A stretch of 64,000 nucleotides of DNA from Elizabethkingia occulta (GTDB lineage Bacteria; Bacteroidota; Bacteroidia; Flavobacteriales; Weeksellaceae). The notes beneath the pieces were generated by a model that was given only the letters and a program-made list of their open reading frames with translations, had not been told where the DNA came from and ran no database searches. Numbering within the stretch: the stretch's first letter is position 1; each line of letters begins with the position of its first letter. The stretch covers positions 30,681 through 94,680 of the forward strand of contig NZ_MAHX01000008.1 in NCBI RefSeq assembly GCF_002023715.1, written 5' to 3'. The translations under genes and the position numbers were made by a program. Shown piece after piece: positions 26,560-35,238 of this stretch.

Positions 26560-28059
26560 TTATTCTTCTATCCAGGCCTGAGAACGTTTTACAGCTTTGT
26601 GCCAGAAGCTGACCATATTGTCGATTTTGCTTTTGTCTTCCTTAGGTGTAAACTCTTTTTCTATAATCCATTGAGACTGGATCTCATCTATACTTTCCCA
26701 GAAGCCTACTGCCAGGCCAGCCAGATAAGCTGCTCCAAGTGCTGTAGTTTCTAAAGTTTTTGGACGAATAATTTTGAACCCGAAAAGGTCTGATTGGATT
26801 TGCATTAACATATTGCTGGCAGATGCTCCTCCGTCTACACGAAGTTCTGTACTTTGGGTTCCGGCATCTGCTTCCATAGCTTTTACAATATCGTAAACCT
26901 GAAAAGCGATTCCTTCTAAGGTAGCTCTGGCAATATGACCATCTGTTGTGCCACGTGTTATACCAACAATAGTTCCGCGAGCATACTGATCCCAGTAAGG
27001 GGCACCAAGTCCGGTAAGAGCCGGTACGAAATATACACCGCCATTATCTTCTACAGTTTCTGCAAGTGTATTGACTTCAGATGAATCATTGATAATCTTT
27101 AATCCGTCTCTTAGCCACTGTATTGCAGCACCTCCTACAAATACACTGCCTTCCAGTGCATAACTAACTTCTCCGTTAATTTTCCATGCCACTGTAGTTA
27201 GCAGATTGTTTTTAGAATATACAGCTTCATTACCTGTATTCATCAAAAGAAAACATCCGGTACCATATGTATTTTTCACCATTCCCGGCTTTGTACACAT
27301 TTGTCCGAATAATGCAGCCTGCTGATCTCCGGCGATACCTGCAATCGGAATTTTAGTCGAGAAAAGGGTGGTAGAGGTTTCACCATATATTTCACTGCTT
27401 TGTTTTACTTCAGGAAGTATTGCACGGGGAATATTGAATAATTTTAATAAATCATCGTCCCAGTCCATGGTACGGATATTAAACATCATGGTTCTGCTGG
27501 CATTGGATACATCTGTGATAAACATTTTTCCTCTTGTCAGTTTCCATGTTAGCCAGGTATCAACAGTTCCGAAACAAAGATCTCCGGCTTCTGCTTTTTC
27601 TCTTGCACCTTCTACATTATCCAGTATCCATTTTAGCTTTGTGGCAGAAAAGTAAGCATCCAGAACAAGTCCTGTTTTTTGTTTAATCTCATCAGTGTGT
27701 CCCTGGGATTTTAATTCGTCGCAATATCTGGATGTTCTTCTGTCCTGCCATACAATAGCATTATAAATAGGTTCACTGGTATGTCTGTCCCATACTACAG
27801 TTGTCTCTCTTTGATTAGTAATACCGATAGCAGCAACTTCCAGTCCTGATATTCCGGCTTTAGCTATAACTTCTGCAGCTACAGAAATCTGAGAAGACCA
27901 GATTTCGTTTGGGTCGTGTTCTACCCATCCCGGAGTAGGGAATATCTGTTCAAAGTTTTTTTGCGATACGAATTTTATTTCTCCGCTTTTGTTAAAAAGG
28001 ATTGCCCGTGATGAGGTTGTTCCTTGGTCTAGTGCTAAAATTAGTTTTTCGTTCATCAT
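26560..28059 (-). CDS. glpK: Glycerol kinase
   Basis: 499 residues of the FGGY kinase family: N-terminal [15 protein letters not shown] phosphate loop, [25 protein letters not shown] with the substrate-contacting Arg-Glu, the central [15 protein letters not shown], and C-terminal [16 protein letters not shown]. It phosphorylates glycerol with ATP to sn-glycerol-3-phosphate in the cytoplasm. The length matches the family. The start has two adjacent Met codons; either is possible. Placed between glpD (7-base gap) and glpF. Confidence 0.97.
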   Translation of the reverse strand: MMNEKLILALDQGTTSSRAILFNKSGEIKFVSQKNFEQIFPTPGWVEHDPNEIWSSQISVAAEVIAKAGISGLEVAAIGITNQRETTVVWDRHTSEPIYNAIVWQDRRTSRYCDELKSQGHTDEIKQKTGLVLDAYFSATKLKWILDNVEGAREKAEAGDLCFGTVDTWLTWKLTRGKMFITDVSNASRTMMFNIRTMDWDDDLLKLFNIPRAILPEVKQSSEIYGETSTTLFSTKIPIAGIAGDQQAALFGQMCTKPGMVKNTYGTGCFLLMNTGNEAVYSKNNLLTTVAWKINGEVSYALEGSVFVGGAAIQWLRDGLKIINDSSEVNTLAETVEDNGGVYFVPALTGLGAPYWDQYARGTIVGITRGTTDGHIARATLEGIAFQVYDIVKAMEADAGTQSTELRVDGGASASNMLMQIQSDLFGFKIIRPKTLETTALGAAYLAGLAVGFWESIDEIQSQWIIEKEFTPKEDKSKIDNMVSFWHKAVKRSQAWIEE

Positions 28060-28066
28060 AGTGTAC

Positions 28067-29668
28067 TTATTTAGAGTTTTTCATTTCGTTGGTGTTATAG
28101 GGTACAAGAAGATATTCTTTAGCGAGTGAAATGAAACTTTCAGTTTCGTTTTCTACTTTTTCAGCATCCCAGCCGAGTTCCTGAGCAAAAATTTCTGCTA
28201 CTTTTCGCGCTGAATCTATGGCTGCTCTGGCATCTAAGAAAAGAAGACGGACTCTTCTGGCCAGCACATCCTCTATGGTTTCGGCCATTTCATTTCGGAT
28301 TGCCCATACAACTTCGGCAACTGTAAATTCATTGTTCGGATGTATTCTCTCTGCATATTCAGGTTTTTCCTGTTGCAATGCTTTTATAGCCGGAATATCC
28401 GAACCATAAATATACAAGTGATTACTTCTGTCAACATCCTTTGCCGGGATATTTCCGTGGATAGAAAGATCTTTAGTTTTAGAAGGAACTTTTTTCAGGT
28501 TATGAACTTCTATTGCTTTATCTATGGTATCTTCTGCCATTTGTCGGTAGGTAGTCCATTTTCCGCCGGTAATGGTTACAAGACCAGTTTCGGCTACAAT
28601 AACTTTATGACTTCGGGATACTTCTTTGGTGCTTTTGCCTCCGTCTTTTGGTGCTGCTAGAGGACGTAAGCCTGCAAATACAGAAAGTACATCTTCTTTA
28701 GTTGGCTTTTTAGACAGATATTGTCGTGCAGTTTTCAAAACGAAATCAATTTCGGATTCCAGAGCTTTCGGTTCGAAACTTGGCTCATCCACTAATGTAT
28801 CAGTAGTACCGATTAAGGCTCTCTCATGCCATGGAACAACGAAAAGGACACGTCCGTCAGATGTTTTAGGGATCATAATAGCATCATTACTCTTCAGGAA
28901 TGATTTATCTAATACGAAATGGATTCCCTGGCTAGGAACAACGAATTTTCCGTGTTTAGGATTACTCATGTTCAGGATATCGTTGGTGAAAACTCCTGTT
29001 GCATTAACTACAGCTTTCGCTTTTATTTCGTAACGTTCTTTAGTAAACTGATCTTCAACTATTACTCCTGTAATTTTATTGCTTTCGTTTTTCAAAAGAT
29101 CTACAACCTTTGTATAATTGATTACAGTACCACCTTTTTCTACAATAGTCTGGGCAAGGTTAATGGCAAGACGGGAATCGTCAAACTGCCCATCCTGATA
29201 TACAACCCCGCTGGCAAGACCTTTTTGTTCTATGGTCGGAAGTTTTTCTACAGTTTGTGCTTTATTGATATATCTGGTTTTACCCAGGCTAAGTTTTCCC
29301 GCCAGAAAATCATAAACAGACAATCCTATTTTATAATATATACCGCCCCACCAGTTATAATTCGGAATAATAAAAGACTGATTTTTAACAAGGTGAGCAG
29401 CATTTTTCGCCAGAAGTCCTCTTTCATACAGGGCTTCCTTCACAAGGTCTATGTTTCCCTGTGCCAGGTATCTTACACCACCATGCACAAGTTTGGTACT
29501 CCGGCTCGAAGTAGCTTTGGCAAAATCATGGGATTCCAGTAATAAGGTTCTGAAACCTCTCGTTGTAGCATCCAGAGCAGATCCTAGTCCGCTGGCACCA
29601 CCTCCGATAATTATAAAGTCCCATTCCTGATCTTGTGAAACTTTTGTAAGCTCTTCTTTTCGTTTCAT
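28067..29668 (-). CDS. glpD: Aerobic glycerol-3-phosphate dehydrogenase (FAD)
   Basis: 533 residues. FAD-binding Rossmann motif [17 protein letters not shown] (GGGASGLG at 22-29), [17 protein letters not shown], the substrate-binding [19 protein letters not shown], and [19 protein letters not shown], followed by a C-terminal helical cap domain. GlpD oxidises G3P to DHAP at the inner membrane and donates electrons to quinone. It is the first gene of the glp operon and divergent from the GlpR/DeoR regulator, which is the expected repressor. Confidence 0.96.
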   Translation of the reverse strand: MKRKEELTKVSQDQEWDFIIIGGGASGLGSALDATTRGFRTLLLESHDFAKATSSRSTKLVHGGVRYLAQGNIDLVKEALYERGLLAKNAAHLVKNQSFIIPNYNWWGGIYYKIGLSVYDFLAGKLSLGKTRYINKAQTVEKLPTIEQKGLASGVVYQDGQFDDSRLAINLAQTIVEKGGTVINYTKVVDLLKNESNKITGVIVEDQFTKERYEIKAKAVVNATGVFTNDILNMSNPKHGKFVVPSQGIHFVLDKSFLKSNDAIMIPKTSDGRVLFVVPWHERALIGTTDTLVDEPSFEPKALESEIDFVLKTARQYLSKKPTKEDVLSVFAGLRPLAAPKDGGKSTKEVSRSHKVIVAETGLVTITGGKWTTYRQMAEDTIDKAIEVHNLKKVPSKTKDLSIHGNIPAKDVDRSNHLYIYGSDIPAIKALQQEKPEYAERIHPNNEFTVAEVVWAIRNEMAETIEDVLARRVRLLFLDARAAIDSARKVAEIFAQELGWDAEKVENETESFISLAKEYLLVPYNTNEMKNSK

Positions 29669-29714
29669 TTTATTTCGTTTTATTTGCTTTTTGTAAAAAT
29701 ATGAAATTTTTCGA

Positions 29715-29757
29715 AACCAAAAACATTTAGTTGAAATTTTTTTTTATATTTTTGGTT
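29715..29757. promoter_or_regulatory. Putative GlpR operator region between glpD and glpR
   Basis: AACCAAAAA (29715-29723) and TTTTTGGTT (29749-29757) form a 9-bp inverted repeat in the divergent region. The right arm overlaps the glpR -7 motif TATTTTTG (29747-29754); the left arm overlaps the near-consensus TGTTTTTG reading toward glpD. Confidence 0.45.
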
Positions 29758-29777
29758 AAATTTAAAATGCTGTAGTA

Positions 29778-30536
29778 ATGATAGCCCGCCACAATAACAT
29801 TCTTAAGGAACTGGAGAAGAAAGAATATGTACTGGTACAAGATCTTTGTGAAAAATATAATGTTTCGTCCGTAACAATCCGAAAGGATCTGAGCTATCTG
29901 GAAGGTTTGGGGTTATTGCACAGAACCCATGGTGGAGCTAGTAAGCAGTCGCGTTTTGCCTATGAGAAAAACGTAAATGAAAAAGAAAATATCAACGTAG
30001 AGATCAAGCAGGCTATAGCCAGAAAAGCGGCAAATATTATTGATGAAAATGATTCTGTTATATTAGCTTCCGGAACAACTATACATTATTTGGCTCGCAC
30101 AATGGGAAGTTTTCAGAAGCTTACAGTTCTTACTTCTTCTTTGCGCGTAGCGTTAGAGCTATGTATGATGCCGAATATCAATATTATTCAGCTGGGCGGG
30201 GAGGTAAGAAAAAGTTCTACTTCTATTGTCGGGGCTATTTCGGAATCAGTGCTAAAGCAATTTTCCTGTCACAAGCTCTTTTTAGGCGTTGACGGAATTG
30301 ATCTGGAATTTGGTATTAGCTGCTCCAGTGCAGCCGAAGCTCATCTGAATCAGGCTATGATAGAATGTGCGGAGAAAGTTATTGTCCTGGCAGATTCGTC
30401 TAAAATCAATAAAAAAGGTTTCGGCAAAATAGCAGATCTGGATAGGGTAGATACCATTATTACAGATAAAGGAATTGACCTTGAAACCAAAGAACGCCTT
30501 GAAGATATGGGTGTTACAGTGATTATTTCTGATTAA
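29778..30536 (+). CDS. glpR: DeoR/GlpR-family transcriptional regulator
   Basis: 252 residues: N-terminal DeoR winged helix (1-60) with VQDLCEKYNVSSVTIRKDLS and the family LHRTHGGAS segment, then a DeoR C-terminal sensor domain (about 75-230) of the ribose-5-phosphate isomerase-like fold with DSVILASGTTIHYLA and KLFLGVDGID. GlpR proteins repress glycerol catabolism and are relieved by G3P or related sugar phosphates. The divergent position facing glpDKF supports this role; a sugar-responsive DeoR is the alternative. Confidence 0.85.
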   Translation: MIARHNNILKELEKKEYVLVQDLCEKYNVSSVTIRKDLSYLEGLGLLHRTHGGASKQSRFAYEKNVNEKENINVEIKQAIARKAANIIDENDSVILASGTTIHYLARTMGSFQKLTVLTSSLRVALELCMMPNINIIQLGGEVRKSSTSIVGAISESVLKQFSCHKLFLGVDGIDLEFGISCSSAAEAHLNQAMIECAEKVIVLADSSKINKKGFGKIADLDRVDTIITDKGIDLETKERLEDMGVTVIISD

Positions 30537-30566
30537 GATTAAATTTAAAATAAAATTAATCTTAAT
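30532..30566 (+). terminator. Weak AT-rich hairpin after glpR
   Basis: 11-bp inverted repeat ATTAAGATTAA / TTAATCTTAAT including the glpR stop codon; no GC-rich core and a poor T-run. Confidence 0.35.
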
Positions 30567-30721
30567 TATGCCCCGAATACAGGTGTAATGATTAATTTAC
30601 TGCTATCTTCCTGATAAATAAATAATTAATATTTATACATTAACTTTTTCCATTGATAATAGTTAATGTTTCTTAATAAAAACATAAGAAAACCTTAATG
30701 TAACACGGGGTCGTACTGTTC

Positions 30722-30729
30722 TAATTTTG
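30722..30729 (+). promoter_or_regulatory. -7 motif for the SusC-SusD operon
   Basis: TAATTTTG (TAnnTTTG) 14 bases before the ATG at 30744, implying a short leader of about 10 bases. Confidence 0.5.
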
Positions 30730-30743
30730 CATTCAGAATTAAA

Positions 30744-33641
30744 ATGGATGCCATGAAAGTATTTAAAATCCCTGTCTCGGTGGCTTATTTTACAAGCCGG
30801 TGGCTATTAATTGGAGCAATATCGGCCTCACCAATATTGTTTGCCCAAAAGAAAGACAGTTTAAAAGAGAAGTCCATAGACGAGGTTGTCGTTGTGGGAT
30901 ACGGAACACAGAAAAAGAGTAAAGTATCGGGTGCTGTTTCAGAGGCATCATTGGATAAGCTTACTTCCAGATCTTTGTCCGGTGTAGGTGAAGTACTTCA
31001 GGGTAAAGCACCGGGAGTAACAGTGGTAAATGAAGGGGGAGATCCCAATGGTTCGCCAAAGGTTAATATTCGTGGTTTAGGGGGGATTAACGGAGAGACT
31101 CCTCTTTACGTTGTAGATGGTGTTGTATTTAATGGTACACCAGCTATTAACCCTAACGATATTCAGGATATATCCGTACTTAAAGATGCTTCTGCAGCAA
31201 TCTACGGAGCCAGATCTTCAGGTGGTGTTATTCTTATTACAACCAAGAAAGGTAAAAAAGGTAATATTACCGTAGATTTTGATGTTAAGTTTGGTGTAAA
31301 CCAGGCTTGGAGACTAAAAGAATCTTTAAATGCAGCGGAGTTTCAGGATGTAATGTATAAGGCTTATGAAAATGCCGGTAAACTTAACAGCTTGCCTTTA
31401 GCTTTCAATGCAGAGAAATATCCTGACGGTAGAGTAACGAGAACAGACTGGATGAAAGAAATTTTCCGTACCGGAACAATCCAGGAGTACAACGTTAATC
31501 TAAGTGGAGGAAACGATAAGTCCAGATTTTTTGTGGGAATGAATCACAGAAACCTGGAAGGTATCTTACTAAATACACAGGCAAAAAGATACAACTTCAG
31601 AGTAAATTCTGAACATAAAGTAAAAGACTGGTTAACTATCGGGGAGAACATGTACTATAATTACTCCGACGGAAATACAGCAGACACTAAGAATGGTTAT
31701 ACAGGTGCAGTAGTAGCAGCGATGTATTACCCACCGAATGTTCCGGTATATACACCTACAGGAGCATTTTCCGGTTTACCGATTGATGTTGCCGGAGGTT
31801 ACGGGGATATGATTAATCCGGTAGCTTACCTTAAAAGGATTAGTATAAAAAATCCTACACACGAAATTTTAATCAATCCTTATGCAGAAGTTACTTTAGC
31901 TAAAAATTTAAAGTTCAGATCCAACTTCTCTCAGACGTTCAGAATCGGAACGATTAAAAACTTTACATCCAGAGTACTGGAAATAGGGAAGATATTTGAT
32001 ACCAATAATTTAGAATATCAGTCTAATAACTCTTCTACCTCTCTTGCAGAGCAGCTTCTTACCTATAAATTTTCTGTGGGTAAACATAATTTCGATTTCT
32101 TAGCTGGTTTTACTTTCCAGAAGACAATTGATGAAGGTTTCATGGCCAGAGCTTATGATTTCAGAAGTGAAGCAGAAGTTTTCCGTTATCTTCAGAATAC
32201 AGCGGATAACAACAAAGATCTGTCCAGTTATAGATATCAGCAGGCTTTAGTTTCTTATCTGGCAAGGATTAACTACGATTATGCTGGTAAATATATCATC
32301 AGTTTATTAGGAAGAAGAGATGGGTCTTCATTAGTTGCCAAACAAAACAGATTTGCCAATTATTATGCACTTTCAGGTGCATGGGTAATGTCTAAGGAAA
32401 ACTTTATGCAGGATATCGAATGGCTTTCCAATCTTAAACTTAGAGGAAGTTATGGTATTCTGGGTAACCTTGGCGGGATTTCTTCACAGGCAGTAAATCC
32501 GTTAATGATAAGAGATAATAATATTATTTTCGGACAGGATCCTTCCCAGAACATTGCTTACTATGCTACAACACGTCCTAATCCAAACTTAAAATGGGGA
32601 AAATCTGAACAAACCAATTTCGGATTGGACGCTTCATTCCTGAACAACAGCCTTTCCTTACAGTTCGATTATTTCATTAAAAACTCCAAGGATCAGATTT
32701 TTAATGTAAGCCTTCCAAGTACAGCAACTTATACGAATCAGTATATCAATGCCGGATTATTCCAGGATAAAGGTTACGAATTAGGAATTAATTACAACAG
32801 CAAAAATACCGGAGATTTCAGTTACTCGATAGGTGCTACTTTCAGTCAGCTAAAAAATACAGTTAAACAACTGGCAGATGTAAACGAAATCTTTATTAAT
32901 GATAATGCTGTAAGAGGAGTATTGAAGCCTACGCGTATACGAGTAGGAGAGTCACTTTATTCTTATTACGGATATAAGACAGATGGTATTTTCCGTTCAC
33001 AGGAAGAAATTAATAATTATAAAGATGCTAATGGTGCTCTTATCCAGCCTAATGCAAAGCCGGGTGATATTAAGTTTCTGAAAAAAGAAGGAAATACCGG
33101 AACCCTTAGCAACAATGATTTTGTAAACCTTGGGAATCCATATCCTAAATTCTCTTATGGATTGTCTTATAATATGACCTGGAAAAACTTTGACCTGAAT
33201 GTATTCTTCCAGGGAGTATACGGGAATAAAATATTCAACGGTCTGAAATTTATTTCATTAAACCCGGGCGGAACAGGACAGAATTATAACATGGACAGAG
33301 ATATTCTGAATGCATGGACTCCGGAAAATACAAATACCAATATTCCAAAACTTGTACAGGGTGACCCTTCCGGAAACTACTCCAAAGTATCAGACTTTTA
33401 TGTAGAAGACGGATCTTATCTGAGACTGAAAAACCTTACAATAGGTTATTCATTACCTAAAGAGATTTACAGCAAAATCAATATAAACAGATTAAGAATT
33501 TATATGACGGCTAATAATCTGTTTACCATTACTAAGTATAAAGGTTTTGATCCTGAAGTGGGAATGAGTTCATATGGTGTAGACACAGGAAGATATCCGC
33601 AGGCTCGTTCATTTATTTTCGGTGTAGAAATCGGGTTATAA
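30744..33641 (+). CDS. SusC/RagA-type TonB-linked outer-membrane transporter
   Basis: 965 residues. A signal peptide (about 1-35, ending LFAQ) is followed almost at once by the TonB box IDEVVVVGYGTQKKS and then the plug domain (about 60-175; LQGKAPGVTVVNEGGDPNGS, VNIRGLGGI, PLYVVDGVVFNG, IQDISVLKDASAAIYGARSS) and the barrel. The carboxypeptidase-D-like N-terminal domain found in most SusC proteins is absent. With SusD it forms a bipartite importer for large ligands. Co-location with phospholipase and phosphatase genes hints at a phosphorylated or lipid-derived ligand rather than a glycan; that is inference. Confidence 0.95.
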   Translation: MDAMKVFKIPVSVAYFTSRWLLIGAISASPILFAQKKDSLKEKSIDEVVVVGYGTQKKSKVSGAVSEASLDKLTSRSLSGVGEVLQGKAPGVTVVNEGGDPNGSPKVNIRGLGGINGETPLYVVDGVVFNGTPAINPNDIQDISVLKDASAAIYGARSSGGVILITTKKGKKGNITVDFDVKFGVNQAWRLKESLNAAEFQDVMYKAYENAGKLNSLPLAFNAEKYPDGRVTRTDWMKEIFRTGTIQEYNVNLSGGNDKSRFFVGMNHRNLEGILLNTQAKRYNFRVNSEHKVKDWLTIGENMYYNYSDGNTADTKNGYTGAVVAAMYYPPNVPVYTPTGAFSGLPIDVAGGYGDMINPVAYLKRISIKNPTHEILINPYAEVTLAKNLKFRSNFSQTFRIGTIKNFTSRVLEIGKIFDTNNLEYQSNNSSTSLAEQLLTYKFSVGKHNFDFLAGFTFQKTIDEGFMARAYDFRSEAEVFRYLQNTADNNKDLSSYRYQQALVSYLARINYDYAGKYIISLLGRRDGSSLVAKQNRFANYYALSGAWVMSKENFMQDIEWLSNLKLRGSYGILGNLGGISSQAVNPLMIRDNNIIFGQDPSQNIAYYATTRPNPNLKWGKSEQTNFGLDASFLNNSLSLQFDYFIKNSKDQIFNVSLPSTATYTNQYINAGLFQDKGYELGINYNSKNTGDFSYSIGATFSQLKNTVKQLADVNEIFINDNAVRGVLKPTRIRVGESLYSYYGYKTDGIFRSQEEINNYKDANGALIQPNAKPGDIKFLKKEGNTGTLSNNDFVNLGNPYPKFSYGLSYNMTWKNFDLNVFFQGVYGNKIFNGLKFISLNPGGTGQNYNMDRDILNAWTPENTNTNIPKLVQGDPSGNYSKVSDFYVEDGSYLRLKNLTIGYSLPKEIYSKININRLRIYMTANNLFTITKYKGFDPEVGMSSYGVDTGRYPQARSFIFGVEIGL

Positions 33642-33658
33642 TTTTAAAAAGTAAAAAG

Positions 33659-35167
33659 ATGAAATTTTTCAATAAAATAGTTTTAGTATCGGGAATATCT
33701 GTAGCATTGCTTTCATGTACAAGCGAGCTGGATGTTCAGCCGGAAGGAACTCCAACAGAAGCGAGTTTCTGGAAAACAGAAAACGACCTTGTAACAGGAG
33801 CAAATGCGATGTACAAGCCTTTGTATGACAGCGAGTTTTATGGCAGAGGATTTTTCTGGTTTATCAATGCCAGCGATGATATGGTAACAGGAAGAGCAAA
33901 AAGTGAGGCTGATAATGCCAAGAACTTTAGCAGTAATTATATCGCAGCAGGAGATTTGGAAACCCAGTGGAATAAAAGATATACAGTTATTGGTATTGCT
34001 AATCGTGTTATCCGTAATGTAGACAATATTCAGGCTGCAACGGCTGTAAAAAACAAATACCTGGGTGAAGCTTTATTCATGAGTAGCAGAATGTATTTCG
34101 AATTGGCATACAGTTATGGTAATGAAAAAGCAGGAGTTCCAATTATAGACCGTACAAAAGAACCGGATCCGAATCCGATTCCGAGAGCAGCTAACGTAAC
34201 GGAAAACTACAATTACATTATAAACGATCTGAAAAAGGCAGCAGAATTACTACCAGCTCAGGAAGAACTTGCTGCTAAAGATTTCGGAAGACCTCATAAA
34301 GCTGCTGCATGGGCTCTTATGGCCAAAGTATATCTTTTTATGAAAGACTGGAAAAATGCGGCATATTGGGCAAATGAAGTAATGACTAAAGGAAACAGAA
34401 ACCTGCTGAATAACTATGCTGACGTTTTCAAAGCTGAGAATAATTACAGTTCTGAATATATATGGTCGATACCAAGTACACCAAAATTCAACGCTATTGG
34501 AAGTATTCTTCCGGGAGTAATGCTTGAAAACAAAGGCTGGGGAGAATACAATGGCTGGGGGTATTTCCAACCAACCAAAGAGCTTTTTACAGAGTATGAA
34601 GCAGGAGACAAAAGAAGAGATGTAACGATTCTGAAATCAGGAGATAAGTTTACATTCAACGGGAAAGAAAGAAGTTATGCTTCTTCTAACTCACTTACAG
34701 GATATCAGTTCAATAAATATATGGATGCTTTCAAATATCCTTTGAATAGCGGCCACGTAAGTGCAAATGGAGATTATCCGTGTACAGACCTGGCAGTGCC
34801 AATTATGCGTTATGCAGAAGTAATTCTTATAAAAGCAGAAGCAATGTTAATGATGGGGCAAAATGCCGATCAGGAAATTAATATGATCAGAAAGCGTGCT
34901 GGTTTGGCACCGAAAAGTGGATGTACAATGGCAGATCTGAAACATGAAAGACGTTGTGAGTTGGCAGGTGAATGGGCAGACAGACATAGAGATCTGGTAC
35001 GTTGGGGTGATGCTAAAGATACTTATGCTAAACCTTTACATGGTGCAGATGATAAGGAAGTATGGGCTTCAAGAAACTTCAATCCTGCAGTACACAATGT
35101 ATGGGCCGTTCCACAAGTCGAAATTGTAAACAGTCACGGAGTAATTAAGCAAAATGAAGGCTGGTAA
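33659..35167 (+). CDS. SusD/RagB-family surface lipoprotein
   Basis: 502 residues with lipobox ALLSC (Cys20) and the SusD fold: N-terminal SELDVQPEGTPTEASFWKTE, TPR-like helical repeats, FMSSRMYFELAYSYG, HKAAAWALMAKVYLFMKDWK and the C-terminal RRCELAGEWADRHRDLVRWG characteristic of RagB/SusD. It caps the SusC channel and captures ligand at the cell surface. It starts 17 bases after susC. The ligand cannot be deduced. A strong hairpin follows in the gap to the next gene. Confidence 0.95.
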   Translation: MKFFNKIVLVSGISVALLSCTSELDVQPEGTPTEASFWKTENDLVTGANAMYKPLYDSEFYGRGFFWFINASDDMVTGRAKSEADNAKNFSSNYIAAGDLETQWNKRYTVIGIANRVIRNVDNIQAATAVKNKYLGEALFMSSRMYFELAYSYGNEKAGVPIIDRTKEPDPNPIPRAANVTENYNYIINDLKKAAELLPAQEELAAKDFGRPHKAAAWALMAKVYLFMKDWKNAAYWANEVMTKGNRNLLNNYADVFKAENNYSSEYIWSIPSTPKFNAIGSILPGVMLENKGWGEYNGWGYFQPTKELFTEYEAGDKRRDVTILKSGDKFTFNGKERSYASSNSLTGYQFNKYMDAFKYPLNSGHVSANGDYPCTDLAVPIMRYAEVILIKAEAMLMMGQNADQEINMIRKRAGLAPKSGCTMADLKHERRCELAGEWADRHRDLVRWGDAKDTYAKPLHGADDKEVWASRNFNPAVHNVWAVPQVEIVNSHGVIKQNEGW

Positions 35168-35187
35168 TTTTTTAATATAACACATAT

Positions 35188-35230
35188 ACTATATCATTGC
35201 AGGAATTCCTGCAATGATATAGTTTTTTTA
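35188..35230 (+). terminator. Strong hairpin/terminator between SusD and the phosphatase fusion
   Basis: Perfect 16-bp stem, left arm ACTATATCATTGCAGG, AATT loop, then a run of seven to eight Ts. The next ATG (35239) is only 8 bases past the T-run, which leaves no room for a promoter after it. Confidence 0.9.
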
Positions 35231-35238
35231 ATAGTACT

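Noticed and set aside
28919..29542. Long antisense open frame inside glpD
   Set aside because: It lies wholly within glpD on the opposite strand, its translation has no family features, and glpD is a clear, complete gene. Several similar shadows inside other genes were also dropped.
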